A DNA stretch of 64,000 bases from Tenericutes bacterium HGW-Tenericutes-1 (GCA_002839155.1 PGXM01000003.1:145389-209388), one strand, 5' to 3'; positions 12,556-21,930 are shown, counted from the stretch's first letter. Program-made: numbers and translations. The notes: generated by a model from the letters alone, not told the origin.

Positions 12556-13455
12556 ATGAAAAAAATAGGCGGGTTAATTTCTATATCGCTTGTCGTAATA
12601 TTTTGGGGAATCTCTTTTGTTAGTATTTCGATAATGCTTGAGGTTGTGAATCCGGTTGTCTTAGGATTTTTACGATACGTTTTAGCGGTGTTATTTGTTT
12701 TGATACTTGCGTTTTCAAAACGAATGAGTTTTAAGATTACAAAAGCTGATTTCCTTATTTTCTTTTTAGCAGCACTCATCGGTATTTTTCTTTATTCATC
12801 ACTAGAGAATACTGCATTACTTTTTATCTCTTCGTCGGCTGGAGCAATTTTTGCTTCACTAACGCCCATGTCGACTATGATTGGAAATCGACTTGTTTTT
12901 AAAGAATCGATTCGCCCAAGAAATATTCTATTCATTATTATTTCGATGATTGGTGTTGGATTGGTTGTTGCGTCCGATTTAACTTTAGAATTATCTTGGT
13001 GGTCTATATTAGGATATGGACTAATGATCCTTTCAATCATTTCGTGGACTGCATACAATATCTTTACAAAAAAAGTGACTCTAAAATACGATAGTTTAAA
13101 AGTAACGACGATTCAATCAATTATTGTCTTGTTTATCTTTTTGCCTTCCTTGTTTATCGCGCCGCCTAATTTTACCGCTTTTGAACCAAAACATTGGTTT
13201 CATTTATTGTTTTTAGGAATTATCTGTTCTGGTGTTGCTTATTACCTTTATGTTCATTCAGTTGATACATTAGGATTAACAATTCCAAACATATTTATTA
13301 ATTTCTTACCTGTTGTAACCATAATAACAAATGCAATCCTATTTAAAACACAAATTCATTTCATTCAAGTTATTGGTGGATTGTTAATTATACTAACAAT
13401 GACCTTATTAACGCTTGATAGTGTTCGTCAAACAAAAGAAAAGTTGCTTACGTAG
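12556..13455 (+). CDS. DMT-superfamily (EamA) exporter
   Basis: A 299-aa integral membrane protein with about ten hydrophobic helices in two EamA repeats (residues about 5-140 and 150-290). Members export amino acids, metabolites or drugs; the substrate cannot be inferred. GGISFVSISIMLE early in helix 1 and ALIGIFLYSSLENTAL in the first repeat are typical. It has a strong AAAGGAGTGG site and lies 17 nt after rsmA, so it may be read from the same transcript. Confidence 0.9.
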   Translation: MKKIGGLISISLVVIFWGISFVSISIMLEVVNPVVLGFLRYVLAVLFVLILAFSKRMSFKITKADFLIFFLAALIGIFLYSSLENTALLFISSSAGAIFASLTPMSTMIGNRLVFKESIRPRNILFIIISMIGVGLVVASDLTLELSWWSILGYGLMILSIISWTAYNIFTKKVTLKYDSLKVTTIQSIIVLFIFLPSLFIAPPNFTAFEPKHWFHLLFLGIICSGVAYYLYVHSVDTLGLTIPNIFINFLPVVTIITNAILFKTQIHFIQVIGGLLIILTMTLLTLDSVRQTKEKLLT

Positions 13456-13480
13456 TACTATTTTCTTTTTTTTCACACAT

Positions 13481-13489
13481 TGATATGAT
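13481..13489 (+). promoter_or_regulatory. Extended -10 promoter of the GH16 pair
   Basis: TGATATGAT at 13481-13489 fits TGnTATnAT. No convincing -35 is visible. It gives a leader of about 40 nt before the first GH16 gene. Confidence 0.45.
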
Positions 13490-13534
13490 AATATCTTTAT
13501 GTAACAGGTTTCACATGAATGGAGAAGATAAAAT

Positions 13535-14788
13535 ATGCCTCGTAAACTCTTGCTTTTATTATTATCAGTTTTAACAGTTTTTACCGTTGTTGCTTGTGAT
13601 GAAATAACCACAACCACAACTACATCGAATACTACATCAGATACAACAACCACAACAACGACTACTACCACCACCACTACTTCAGTGGTTACAACGCAAC
13701 TCGTTGATTTAATTCCATCCGAATGTTCTTCTATTGATATCGTTGATGGTTGGGTCCCTACTTGGTGTGATGAATTCAAATACGAAGGATCTGTCGACCC
13801 TTTAAAATGGAAACATCAAAACGGTGGCGGAGGATTTGGCAATAATGAAGCACAATACTATACTAGCCGAACCGAAAATGCATATGTCGATGGGGAATAT
13901 CTTACCATTACTGCGTTAAAAGAATCCTATATGGGATATGAATATACTTCTTCTAAAATTTGGACTCAAGGATTAGAAAATTTTAGATATGGTAAGTTTG
14001 AAATGCGCGCTAAATTACCATCGGGTCGCGGAACATGGCCTGCTTTTTGGATGATGCCTTCTATTTCTAAATATGGCGGATGGCCAGATAGTGGTGAAAT
14101 TGATATTATGGAACATGTTGGGTACGACCCAAATGTTGTTCATGGAAATACTCATACAGATCGATTCTGGGGAACAAATGGTCGTGGTGCAAGCACGGAA
14201 TCATTGCTTGACAACGGAACTTTTACTTCTATCGATGTTTTAAATGAATTCCACACTTATGGTGTTATTTGGACGGAAACAACAATTGAATGGTTCTTTG
14301 ATGGTTATTCAATGGGATCAATGGGTTATACACCAACCAAAAACCAAAGTTTCTTATTACCTACATCCGTGGATTGGCCATTTGACCAAAATTTCTATTT
14401 AATATTGAACTTAGCGATTGGTGGAGATTGGGGCGGCGCACAAGGAATTGATAATACCATTTTCCCAACTGAGTTTGTCATTGATTATGTTCGTGTTTTC
14501 CAACAAGATTACATCAGCGATGACACTGAAAATCCAACAGCACCTAGTAGTCCTCAAGTTTTATCTTTAGTTGATCGTACTGCTTATTTGGTTTGGAAAC
14601 CATCCACTGATGACAATGCGATACGTCGTTATGCAATCTATGTCAATGACATTTTAAAGGGTTATACTTCAGTATATGGTATTCAACTCACGGGATTACC
14701 TGCAGATCGAGATAATATTATTAAAGTCGTTGCAGAAGATTATGCCGGAAATTTATCAGAACCAATGGAAACATTGATTTCAACTTAA
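13535..14788 (+). CDS. Secreted GH16 endo-beta-glucanase lipoprotein (laminarinase type), copy 1
   Basis: Lipid-anchored extracellular enzyme. The signal peptide ends in a lipobox with C21 (TVVAC). A Thr-rich linker, including 13 consecutive Thr, spans about residues 25-54. The GH16 jelly-roll follows with catalytic E188-x-D190-x-x-E193 in GEIDIMEHVGY, fronted by WPAFWMMP. A fibronectin-III-like domain occupies about the last 85 residues. The insertion of Met in EIDIMEH is typical of bacterial laminarinase-like GH16 rather than lichenases, so beta-1,3-glucan is the likely substrate; agarose or carrageenan are less likely. It is followed 12 nt later by a paralogue. Confidence 0.9.
   Translation: MPRKLLLLLLSVLTVFTVVACDEITTTTTTSNTTSDTTTTTTTTTTTTTSVVTTQLVDLIPSECSSIDIVDGWVPTWCDEFKYEGSVDPLKWKHQNGGGGFGNNEAQYYTSRTENAYVDGEYLTITALKESYMGYEYTSSKIWTQGLENFRYGKFEMRAKLPSGRGTWPAFWMMPSISKYGGWPDSGEIDIMEHVGYDPNVVHGNTHTDRFWGTNGRGASTESLLDNGTFTSIDVLNEFHTYGVIWTETTIEWFFDGYSMGSMGYTPTKNQSFLLPTSVDWPFDQNFYLILNLAIGGDWGGAQGIDNTIFPTEFVIDYVRVFQQDYISDDTENPTAPSSPQVLSLVDRTAYLVWKPSTDDNAIRRYAIYVNDILKGYTSVYGIQLTGLPADRDNIIKVVAEDYAGNLSEPMETLIST
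13606..13697 (+). repeat. Low-complexity threonine-codon tract in the GH16 linker
   Basis: ACN codons (ACA, ACC, ACG, ACT) run almost without break and encode the poly-Thr linker. Because the repeat is in codon units, slippage would change linker length without breaking the frame. The antisense reading gives a spurious poly-Val frame. Confidence 0.85.
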
Positions 14789-14800
14789 AAGGAGGTTAAC

Positions 14801-16027
14801 ATGATTAAGAAATCAGTACTCTTATTAACCTTTATCATGACTTTGTTTGCGATATTTGGTTGTACAAATGAAACTTCAACCACAACGACAGTAACTTCAA
14901 TTTCATCATCTGAAACCGAATCAACGACCACAACCCAAAATCCTAATAGTTTACTTCTTCATATTCCTGCAGATTGCACGAATGTTGAAATCGTTGATGG
15001 ATGGGTACCAACTTGGTGTGAAGAATTTGATTATGAAGGTGCAGTGGATTCAACTAAATGGCGTCACCAAACCGGTGGCGGCGGTTATGGAAACAATGAA
15101 TTACAAAATTATACTTCTAGACCAGAAAATGCTTACGTTGATGGTGATAAATTAATCATAACAGCGTTAAGAGAAGATTATGGCAATGAAGATTACACTT
15201 CAGCTAAAATATGGACACAAGGCGTAAAAAATTGGAAATATGGTAAGTTTGAAATTCGTGCTAAAGTACCAGCAGGCGTTGGAACATGGCCAGCATTTTG
15301 GATGATGCCTAAAAGTTCTGTTTATGGCGGATGGCCAGCCAGTGGTGAGATTGATATTTTAGAACATACCGCTAACTTTGGTGGTTTAAATAAAGCTGTT
15401 GGATCGATTCATACTTTAGCTTATAATCATAAAATCGGAACACAAATCAGTTATTCAAGATTTGATGCAACACTTTCTTCTGAATTCCATACTTATTCGA
15501 TCATTTGGAACGAATTTAGTATTACTTGGTACTTAGATGGTTCTCAATATGGAAAAACAACGTTTAACCCCTTAAAAGAAACAAGCGTTAACAAAGTTTC
15601 TGATGCATGGCCTTTTGATCAAGAATTCTATTTGATTATTAATCTAGCGATGGGTGGTGCAATGGGCGGTACGGTTGATCCTAACTTTGTTTCTGATACC
15701 TTCGAAATCGATTACGTTCGAGTTTTCCAACAAGATTACGGAATGAATGATTATGAAGCCCCAACAAGCGTTACGAATTTACAAGCTGTTAAGGCTGTAA
15801 ACACAAAAGCTTATATGTTTTGGACCCGCGCTACTGATAATGAGGCAATCAAACGCTATAACATTTACGTTGATGGAGTATTCTTAAAATCCGTCGGAGT
15901 TAATATGTATATTTTTAATAACTTGACTGCAGGCCAAGAATATACGGTTGAAGTTGAAGCTGAAGATTATGCCGGTAACGTTTCAGAGAAAGAATCGATT
16001 ACGGTTAAAACGACAATTGTTAGCTAA
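14801..16027 (+). CDS. Secreted GH16 endo-beta-glucanase lipoprotein, copy 2
   Basis: Paralogue of the preceding gene, with the same architecture: signal peptide and lipobox (FAIFGC), short Ser/Thr linker, GH16 domain and FN3-like tail. The catalytic motif is GEIDILEHTAN with E183, D185 and E188. The linker is shorter and mixed (Thr, Ser, Glu). The region after the active site has diverged (GGLNKAVGSIHTLAYNH against the Gly-Asn-Thr-His region of copy 1), so the two may prefer different glucans or product lengths. A strong AAAGGAGG site precedes the start. It ends at a strong terminator, so the pair forms its own unit. Confidence 0.9.
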   Translation: MIKKSVLLLTFIMTLFAIFGCTNETSTTTTVTSISSSETESTTTTQNPNSLLLHIPADCTNVEIVDGWVPTWCEEFDYEGAVDSTKWRHQTGGGGYGNNELQNYTSRPENAYVDGDKLIITALREDYGNEDYTSAKIWTQGVKNWKYGKFEIRAKVPAGVGTWPAFWMMPKSSVYGGWPASGEIDILEHTANFGGLNKAVGSIHTLAYNHKIGTQISYSRFDATLSSEFHTYSIIWNEFSITWYLDGSQYGKTTFNPLKETSVNKVSDAWPFDQEFYLIINLAMGGAMGGTVDPNFVSDTFEIDYVRVFQQDYGMNDYEAPTSVTNLQAVKAVNTKAYMFWTRATDNEAIKRYNIYVDGVFLKSVGVNMYIFNNLTAGQEYTVEVEAEDYAGNVSEKESITVKTTIVS

Positions 16028-16046
16028 TGAAAATAAATCATTTTTC

Positions 16047-16075
16047 AGCCCTGAATTTTCAGGGCTTTTCTTTTT
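16047..16075 (+). terminator. Terminator after the GH16 pair
   Basis: Arms AGCCCTGAA (16047-16055) and TTCAGGGCT (16058-16066), followed by TTTCTTTTT. Confidence 0.9.
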
Positions 16076-16081
16076 AAAAAA

Positions 16082-16090
16082 TGATATAAT
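16082..16090 (+). promoter_or_regulatory. Extended -10 promoter of pyrR-glyA
   Basis: TGATATAAT at 16082-16090. The predicted start of transcription at about 16097 coincides with the GAGGTGA ribosome site (16097-16103), so there is no space for a PyrR-type attenuator in this leader. Confidence 0.65.
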
Positions 16091-16108
16091 GATTTCGAGG
16101 TGAACTAA

Positions 16109-16636
16109 ATGCCATTAGTTATTAATCAAGAAACAATACAAAAAACATTAAGAAGAATTACTCACGAAATCATTGAAAAGACCGATGATTTATCAACAGT
16201 TCTTTTAATTGGAATTAAAAATAAAGGTGTCCCAATTGCGAAAATGATTCAAGAGAATATTAAAACTTATACCAACACATCGGTTGAAATGGTTGAACTA
16301 GATATTTCAATGCATCGCGACGATGATAAAAAGAAACCAACACAACCCATCCAAATCGATGTCAATGGTAAAATTTGTATTTTAATAGACGATGTTTTAT
16401 ATACTGGAAGAACCGTTAGAGCGGCGATGGATGCGATTGTAGAATTTGGCCGTCCTAAAAAGATTGAACTGGTCGTTTTAATCGACCGGGGTCACCGTGA
16501 ACTACCCATCCGTGCTGATTACGTAGGAAAAAACATGCCTACAGCGAAAGATGAGATTGTGAGAGTACAAATGGTCGGCAGTGAAGCTGGCGTATATATA
16601 GAAAAGAAAGGTACTGATTATGGGAAGACTAATTGA
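16109..16636 (+). CDS. pyrR: PyrR: uracil phosphoribosyltransferase / pyrimidine regulatory protein
   Basis: A 175-aa type I phosphoribosyltransferase with the PRPP loop [16 protein letters not shown] and the PyrR-specific [20 protein letters not shown]. In Bacillus PyrR binds pyr-operon RNA in response to UMP and also makes UMP from uracil. No pyr biosynthetic genes or attenuator are visible nearby, so any target would be elsewhere, or it may act here mainly as a salvage enzyme. The 3' end overlaps glyA by 17 nt, coupling it to one-carbon metabolism. Confidence 0.93.
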   Translation: MPLVINQETIQKTLRRITHEIIEKTDDLSTVLLIGIKNKGVPIAKMIQENIKTYTNTSVEMVELDISMHRDDDKKKPTQPIQIDVNGKICILIDDVLYTGRTVRAAMDAIVEFGRPKKIELVVLIDRGHRELPIRADYVGKNMPTAKDEIVRVQMVGSEAGVYIEKKGTDYGKTN

Positions 16637-17861
16637 TACAGATTTAGAGTTATTTGAGATTATTGAAAGAGAAAAAGCAAGACAAAAATCGCACATCGAA
16701 TTAATCGCTTCTGAAAACTTTGTTTCACCTTCAGTTTTAGAAGCAGCTGGAAGTGTATTAACCAATAAATACGCTGAAGGTTACCCTAAGAAACGCTATT
16801 ACGGTGGTTGTGAATTCGTTGACCAAGCAGAAGATTTAGCGAGAGAACGTTTAAAAGCGTTATTTGGCGTTAAATATGTGAATGTTCAACCTCATTCTGG
16901 TTCACAAGCCAATATGGGAGCTTACCGTGCAATTATCAATCCAAAAGATAAAGTCATGGGCTTAGCATTAGATCAAGGGGGACATTTAACGCATGGACAT
17001 CCACTTAATTTTTCTGGTGTGGATTATGAGTTTCATCCTTACTTTGTATCTAAAGAAACTGAAATGATCGATTATGACGATTTAGCACAAAAAGCACTAG
17101 AGATTCAGCCTAAACTCATCGTCGCTGGCGCAAGCGCTTATCCAAGAACCTTAGATTTCAAACGTTTTAGAGAAATCGCTGATTCTGTTGGCGCACTTTT
17201 AATGGTTGATATGGCTCATATCGCTGGTTTAGTCGCCGCGAAAGTTCATCCTAATCCCTGTGATTACGCTGATATCGTAACTTCAACGACTCATAAGACA
17301 TTAAGAGGTCCTAGAGGCGGTATTATTCTAACAAATAACCAAGCAATCTCAGAAAAACTTGACAAAATTGTATTTCCTGGCATTCAAGGTGGCCCTTTAA
17401 TGCATGTTATCGCTGCGAAAGCAGTTGCTTTTAAAGAAGCATTAGAACCTTCTTTTACTGAATACCAAAAACAAGTTGTCATGAACGCTAAAGCATTCGC
17501 TGATGAATTTGTTAAATTAAATTACCATGTGGTTAGTGGTGGTACGGATAACCATTTATTACTTCTTGAAGTAAAATCAAAAACAGGATTAACCGGTAAA
17601 AAAGCAGAAAATTTACTCGATAGAGTCAATATTACCTGTAATAAAAATACCGTTCCTTATGACACTGAGAAACCTTTTATCACCAGTGGCATTCGTTTAG
17701 GAACACCGGCCATGACAACCAGAGGATTTAATGAAGAAGACTTTAGACTTGTTGCTCGCTTAATTGATAAAACATTATCGAATCCAGACAATGAAGTGAT
17801 TCTTGAAGAAGTTAGAACATCAGTTCAAGTATTGACTGACCGTTATCCATTACCTTATTAA
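16620..17861 (+). CDS. glyA: Serine hydroxymethyltransferase
   Basis: PLP enzyme converting serine and tetrahydrofolate to glycine and methylene-THF. The 413-aa protein has the PLP lysine K226 in [15 protein letters not shown], plus [13 protein letters not shown] and [11 protein letters not shown]. The start lies within the 3' end of pyrR with AAAGG upstream. It is followed after 3 nt by the ANTAR regulator gene, so glyA and the regulator share a transcript. Confidence 0.97.
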   Translation: MGRLIDTDLELFEIIEREKARQKSHIELIASENFVSPSVLEAAGSVLTNKYAEGYPKKRYYGGCEFVDQAEDLARERLKALFGVKYVNVQPHSGSQANMGAYRAIINPKDKVMGLALDQGGHLTHGHPLNFSGVDYEFHPYFVSKETEMIDYDDLAQKALEIQPKLIVAGASAYPRTLDFKRFREIADSVGALLMVDMAHIAGLVAAKVHPNPCDYADIVTSTTHKTLRGPRGGIILTNNQAISEKLDKIVFPGIQGGPLMHVIAAKAVAFKEALEPSFTEYQKQVVMNAKAFADEFVKLNYHVVSGGTDNHLLLLEVKSKTGLTGKKAENLLDRVNITCNKNTVPYDTEKPFITSGIRLGTPAMTTRGFNEEDFRLVARLIDKTLSNPDNEVILEEVRTSVQVLTDRYPLPY

Positions 17862-17864
17862 CCT

Positions 17865-18431
17865 ATGAAGAAGATTTTAGTATGTGCAGAAGACTCGCTT
17901 TCAATCATTCGGATTGAACGTCTTTTGTTCGCTAAAAATCTGGCCTTTGACATTCAGAAGTCACCCATCAAGAAAGATGAATTATTTCGCTATGAAATCA
18001 TCATCATTCATTCTTCATGGCGACTTGCGAATGTCTTTTCTTTTATTGAAAATATCGTACTATCTAAAACTATACCTGTATTGTATGTTACTTCATTAAT
18101 TAACATTGCCCCATTTACTAAAATCAAAGATCATCCGTATTTTTCCATCATTGAAGAAGGAAAACTTGACACTGAATTGCCAATTGCGATAACTTTAATG
18201 AAGAAATTCGCTAGTGAGATGGAAAAGTTACAAACAGAAAATAATAAAATCAAGAATAAAGAAGAATTATCAAAATTAATGGAATCCTGTAAAAAAGTAC
18301 TTATTAATCAAGGGATGACTGAAGACACAGCCCACAAATATATCTTAAAACGGGCAATGGATGACCAAATAAGCAAATATGATAGTTGTTTACGAATTAT
18401 TCAAGAGAATACTAAAAAAGATATTGATTAA
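17865..18431 (+). CDS. ANTAR-domain RNA-binding regulator with degenerate receiver (GlnR-like of clostridia)
   Basis: A 188-aa protein of two parts. Residues about 1-115 look like a response-regulator receiver fold, but the phosphoacceptor position reads IIIHSS with no Asp, so it is unlikely to be phosphorylated. After a coiled coil (about 118-135), the last 60 residues fit the ANTAR three-helix RNA-binding domain (ELSKLMESCKKVLINQGM, then TEDTAHKYILKRAMDDQISK). ANTAR proteins bind paired hexaloop hairpins and prevent termination. Clostridial genomes place such a protein beside glnA, and here glnA is the next gene with a hairpin leader. The gene follows glyA by 3 nt with no obvious ribosome site, suggesting translational coupling. 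The domain call is by eye. Confidence 0.7.
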   Translation: MKKILVCAEDSLSIIRIERLLFAKNLAFDIQKSPIKKDELFRYEIIIIHSSWRLANVFSFIENIVLSKTIPVLYVTSLINIAPFTKIKDHPYFSIIEEGKLDTELPIAITLMKKFASEMEKLQTENNKIKNKEELSKLMESCKKVLINQGMTEDTAHKYILKRAMDDQISKYDSCLRIIQENTKKDID

Positions 18432-18451
18432 ATCATCGAAATTAGTATAAT
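18424..18451 (+). promoter_or_regulatory. glnA promoter
   Basis: TTGATT (18424-18429), a 16-nt spacer and TATAAT (18446-18451), overlapping the end of the ANTAR gene. Transcription would start near 18458, just before the hairpin at 18465. Confidence 0.65.
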
Positions 18452-18464
18452 TATTAGCATATAA

Positions 18465-18482
18465 ATGGGCAATGGCGCTCAT
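18465..18482 (+). promoter_or_regulatory. ANTAR-type hexaloop hairpin in glnA leader
   Basis: ATGGGC (18465-18470) pairs over 6 bp, with one G-U, with GCTCAT (18477-18482). The six-base loop AATGGC has A at position 1 and G at position 4, the two loop bases conserved in ANTAR target RNAs. A second such hairpin, expected in the dual-hexaloop motif, could not be found downstream, so this is tentative. Confidence 0.45.
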
Positions 18483-18493
18483 AAAAAGAAAGG

Positions 18494-18540
18494 TTGTCGT
18501 TTTTTACCGAGTGCGATGCATGGTCGAAAAGAACAGACAA
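18494..18540 (+). promoter_or_regulatory. Long-range stem in glnA leader near the ribosome site
   Basis: TTGTC (18494-18498) pairs with GACAA (18536-18540), enclosing an inner hairpin ACCG...TGGT at 18506-18524. The outer stem ends right next to the glnA ribosome site AAGGA (18539-18543). There is no clear U-tract terminator, so control of translation start is an alternative to antitermination. Confidence 0.35.
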
Positions 18541-18551
18541 GGAAAAATTGT

Positions 18552-19892
18552 ATGGCTAAATACACGAAAGAAGAGATTTTAAGAATTGCGAAAGAGGAGA
18601 ATGTTCGGTACATAAGGCTCATGTTTACTGATATTAACTCCGTCATCAAGAGTGTTGAAATTCCAGTTAAAAGACTTGAAACGGCACTTGAAGGCAAGGT
18701 CATGTTTGATGGATCATCGATTGAAGGGTTTGTGAGAATCTTAGAAGCGGATATGTATCTTCGCCCGGATTTGAATACTTGGATGATTCTCAGTTGGGAA
18801 GAAACAAGTTACGGAAAAGTTGCAAGACTGATTTGTGATGTTTACACCCCTGAAGGAAAACCATTCCAAGGCGATCCACGTTCGAATTTAAAAAGAGTGG
18901 CAGCAAGAATGGAAAAGTTAGGATTTTCCACGTTAAATATTGGCTTTGAACCTGAATTTTTCTTATTTAAATTAGATGAAAAAGGCGAACCAACGTTAGA
19001 GTTCACCGATCATGGTGGTTATTTCGATTTATCACCGATTGACGGTGCTGGGGATTGCCGTAGAGATATCGTATTAGAATTAGAAAGAATTGGTTTTACC
19101 ATTGAAGCAAGTCATCACGAAGTGGCGAATGGTCAAAATGAAATCAATTTTGAGTTTTCAAATATCGTTGAAGCGTGTGATAATATCCAAACATTTAAAT
19201 TGGTGACGAAAAATATTGCAAGAAGACATGGATTGCATGCGACATTTATGCCAAAACCGGTTGCGAAGATCAATGGTTCTGGGATGCATACCAATTGTTC
19301 TCTAGCGGACTTAGAAGGTAAAAATGCTTTTTATGATCCCAATGATCCAATGGGTTTGTCCTTAACATGCCGCAAATGGATCACGGGAATTTTATCGCAC
19401 GCAAGAGGATTCTGTGCAATCACTAATCCAATCGTTAATTCATATAAGCGTTTAGTTCCTGGATATGAAGCGCCATGTTACATTTCTTGGTCTGAACATA
19501 ACCGTTCTGTCATGGTTCGAATTCCTGCAACGAGGGGTAGAACGACGAGAACTGAAGTTAGAAGCGTTGACGCTGCGACAAATCCATATTTAGCGATGGC
19601 AGTATTACTTGCAAGTGGTCTTGATGGCATTGAAAATGATATGCCACTCATTGGACCGGTTAATGAGAACTTATTTGAAAAAACACCCGAAGAAAGAAAA
19701 GCATTAGGTGTTAAGAACCTGCCAGATAATCTTTATGAAGCCATTAAAGCTTTAGGAGAAGATGAAGTGGTTAAAGAAGCATTAGGCTCTCACATTTATA
19801 ATAAGTTCGTTGAACTTAAGAAACATGAGTGGGACGATTTTAGAACCACAGTGACTGAATGGGAAATTAAACGCTACATAAAAATGATGTAA
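18552..19892 (+). CDS. glnA: Glutamine synthetase type I
   Basis: Makes glutamine from glutamate, ammonia and ATP. At 446 aa it has the length of GSI-alpha of Bacillota. [12 protein letters not shown] near the N-terminus carries the Arg of the feedback-inhibition region; [10 protein letters not shown] (ATP/glutamate site) and [15 protein letters not shown] are present. An open frame continues upstream to 18465 but lies in the leader hairpin; ATG at 18552 behind AAGGA gives the standard N-terminus [10 protein letters not shown]. Regulation by the preceding ANTAR protein through the leader is inferred. Confidence 0.97.
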   Translation: MAKYTKEEILRIAKEENVRYIRLMFTDINSVIKSVEIPVKRLETALEGKVMFDGSSIEGFVRILEADMYLRPDLNTWMILSWEETSYGKVARLICDVYTPEGKPFQGDPRSNLKRVAARMEKLGFSTLNIGFEPEFFLFKLDEKGEPTLEFTDHGGYFDLSPIDGAGDCRRDIVLELERIGFTIEASHHEVANGQNEINFEFSNIVEACDNIQTFKLVTKNIARRHGLHATFMPKPVAKINGSGMHTNCSLADLEGKNAFYDPNDPMGLSLTCRKWITGILSHARGFCAITNPIVNSYKRLVPGYEAPCYISWSEHNRSVMVRIPATRGRTTRTEVRSVDAATNPYLAMAVLLASGLDGIENDMPLIGPVNENLFEKTPEERKALGVKNLPDNLYEAIKALGEDEVVKEALGSHIYNKFVELKKHEWDDFRTTVTEWEIKRYIKMM

Positions 19893-19895
19893 TTA

Positions 19896-19928
19896 AAATG
19901 GTAAACCGTTGCTGGTTTACCATTTTTT
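19896..19928. terminator. Bidirectional terminator between glnA and hslO
   Basis: Arms AAATGGTAAACC (19897-19908) and GGTTTACCATTT (19914-19925), with a T run downstream and an A run upstream, fit both convergent genes. Confidence 0.9.
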
Positions 19929-19930
19929 AA

Positions 19931-20803
19931 TTATTTTGCGGCTTCAAGTAATTTTATTAAGTCTTCTTCAGAAAAAACATATTTTTTATTACAGAAGTGA
20001 CAAACCGTTTCAACCGGTTCTTTTTCTAAAATCAATTTATCGATTTCATCTTTTCCTAACGCAATAAGTCCTTTAGAGAATCGTTCTCTTGAACAATCAC
20101 AAGCATAGTGTAGACTCATTGTCTCAATGAATTGATGGCTTCCTTTTGTGATTTCGTTAATCATCATTTCCGGTGTATAATCCGCTTTGATTAACTCACT
20201 GACAGGACGCATTGCTTTAATATTTCTTTCGATTTCATCTAAAGTATTTGGTTTTGCGCCAGGCATAACTTGAAGAATAAATCCACCCGCGGCCTTTGTT
20301 TCATTCATTTCATTAATCAAGACACCTAAACCAACGGCAGAAGGAATTTGTTCACTCATTGTGAAATAATATGCTAAATCTTGTGCGATTTCTCCGGTTC
20401 TAATTTCAGAACTTGAAGTAAAGATATTTCTGACATTTAAGTCTTTGGTCACATGAATAAATCCATCATTACCAACCGCATAAGCGTCAGCGAGTTTATC
20501 ATCATTGGTTGAAGCGTGGATATGGGGGTTCCCGACATAACCACGAACTTCACCATTCGCGTTCGTCGTTGTGACGATGCCCCCAATCGGTCCAGAACCA
20601 TCAATTCGAATTGTTAAGTTTTGGTCGCCTTTGTACATCGCTCCCATAATGATTGAACCAGTTAAAGCCTTCCCAAAAGCAGCGGTCGCTGCGGGCCAAG
20701 TATCATGGATTTGTCTTGCTTCTTCAACTAAATCAGTTGTTTTCGCAGCATAGATCCTTACGGTGCCGTCAAATGCATAAGCTTTTACTAAATAATCTAC
20801 CAT
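19931..20803 (-). CDS. hslO: Redox-regulated chaperone Hsp33
   Basis: Holdase chaperone activated by oxidation, which releases zinc from four C-terminal cysteines. The Cys pairs CDCSRER and CHFCNK are intact in this 290-aa protein, and the N-terminal dimer core has GPIGGIVTTTNANGEVRGYV. A longer frame from GTG at 20812 leaves only one base after the GGAG (20814-20817); the ATG at 20803 has a 10-nt spacing and is preferred. An extended -10 (TGTTATAAT on the minus strand, at about 20825-20833) is close upstream. Confidence 0.95.
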   Translation of the reverse strand: MVDYLVKAYAFDGTVRIYAAKTTDLVEEARQIHDTWPAATAAFGKALTGSIIMGAMYKGDQNLTIRIDGSGPIGGIVTTTNANGEVRGYVGNPHIHASTNDDKLADAYAVGNDGFIHVTKDLNVRNIFTSSSEIRTGEIAQDLAYYFTMSEQIPSAVGLGVLINEMNETKAAGGFILQVMPGAKPNTLDEIERNIKAMRPVSELIKADYTPEMMINEITKGSHQFIETMSLHYACDCSRERFSKGLIALGKDEIDKLILEKEPVETVCHFCNKKYVFSEEDLIKLLEAAK

Positions 20804-20910
20804 GTTAGTCACACTCCGAAGAATATTATAACATATGAAATCATAATTGGTTTCAATTGTGTTTCATGAGGGTTTATAATATAATTGTTGCGAACGGTAT
20901 GGTGAATTTT

Positions 20911-21912
20911 ATGAAATGGAAAATTGGAAATGTAGAACTTAAAAATCAGGTAGTCGTCGCTCCCATGGCGGGGGTTACAAACCCTGCATTTAGAAAAATA
21001 GCAAAAGAGTTTGGCGCTGGTCTAATTTATACTGAAATGGTTTCAGATAAAGGATTAGGTCATAATAATGTTCGCACGAGAGAAATGCTAAGGGTTGATC
21101 TAGATGAAAAACCTATTAGTTTACAAATCTTTGGTGGTGACATTGAAAGCATGGTTCAAGCTGCGATTATCGTCGACCAAGAAACAAATGCCGATATCAT
21201 TGATATTAATATGGGTTGTCCTGTTCCAAAAGTCACAAAAAGTGATGCTGGAGCCAAACTGATGAAAGAACCTGAAAAGGTCTATCAACTGGTTAAAATG
21301 ATTGTTGACCAAGTGAAAAAACCGGTCACTGTTAAAATTCGAAGTGGTTGGGACTATGATAACATTACCGCGGTTGAAGTTGCGAAAAATGCCGCTAAAG
21401 CGGGGGCTAGCGCGATTGCGGTTCATCCGAGAACAAGAACACAAATGTATGAAGGAAAATCAGATTGGTCCATTATCAAAGCGGTTAAAGAAGCTGTCAA
21501 TATCCCTGTGATTGGAAACGGTGATATTCATACACCAGAAGATGCCAAAAGAATGCTTGATGAAACCGGTTGTGACGCGGTCATGATTGGAAGAGGAATT
21601 TTAGGAAATCCATGGCTTGTTAAACAAGTCATTGATTATTTAGAAACCGGTCATTATGATAAAGAGATTTCATTAAGTGAAAAAGAAAGTTATATCTACA
21701 AACACCTTGATCAGTTAATGAAAGATCGCGGCGAGAAAGTCGCAGTTCTTGAAATGAGAGGACATACTGCCTGGTATTTAAAGGGGTTAAAACACTCTAC
21801 ACATGTCAAAAATCAAATCATGCAAGCAAAAACAGCGGATGAAATTCGTTTGATTGTTAAATCATATTTTGAATTACTTATAAAAGATGAATTATCGACT
21901 AAAGATTTATGA
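20911..21912 (+). CDS. dus: tRNA-dihydrouridine synthase (DusB family)
   Basis: FMN enzyme reducing uridine to dihydrouridine in tRNA D-loops. The TIM-barrel part has [12 protein letters not shown], the catalytic-Cys segment [11 protein letters not shown] and the FMN-phosphate region IGNGDI with [12 protein letters not shown]. The helical C-terminal domain has [12 protein letters not shown]. The preferred start is ATG 20911 behind GGTGAA; the longer frame from 20857 runs through the promoter (TATAAT at 20875-20880). In Bacillota dus is often near the hslO gene, as here. Confidence 0.93.
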   Translation: MKWKIGNVELKNQVVVAPMAGVTNPAFRKIAKEFGAGLIYTEMVSDKGLGHNNVRTREMLRVDLDEKPISLQIFGGDIESMVQAAIIVDQETNADIIDINMGCPVPKVTKSDAGAKLMKEPEKVYQLVKMIVDQVKKPVTVKIRSGWDYDNITAVEVAKNAAKAGASAIAVHPRTRTQMYEGKSDWSIIKAVKEAVNIPVIGNGDIHTPEDAKRMLDETGCDAVMIGRGILGNPWLVKQVIDYLETGHYDKEISLSEKESYIYKHLDQLMKDRGEKVAVLEMRGHTAWYLKGLKHSTHVKNQIMQAKTADEIRLIVKSYFELLIKDELSTKDL

Positions 21913-21930
21913 GGATAGGATGGAAGTAAT

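Noticed and set aside
13606..13697. Possible CRISPR or tandem-repeat array
   Set aside because: The repetition is ACN codons inside an open frame, with no spacer-repeat pattern. No CRISPR array or cas gene was seen anywhere in the window.
13408..13779. Minus-strand 123-aa frame with a run of valines
   Set aside because: It is the antisense shadow of the Thr-codon tract in the GH16 linker; no ribosome site and a low-complexity product.
18465..18551. N-terminal extension of glutamine synthetase
   Set aside because: The extension has no GS homology, its ATG is in the leader hairpin, and ATG 18552 gives the family N-terminus with a ribosome site.
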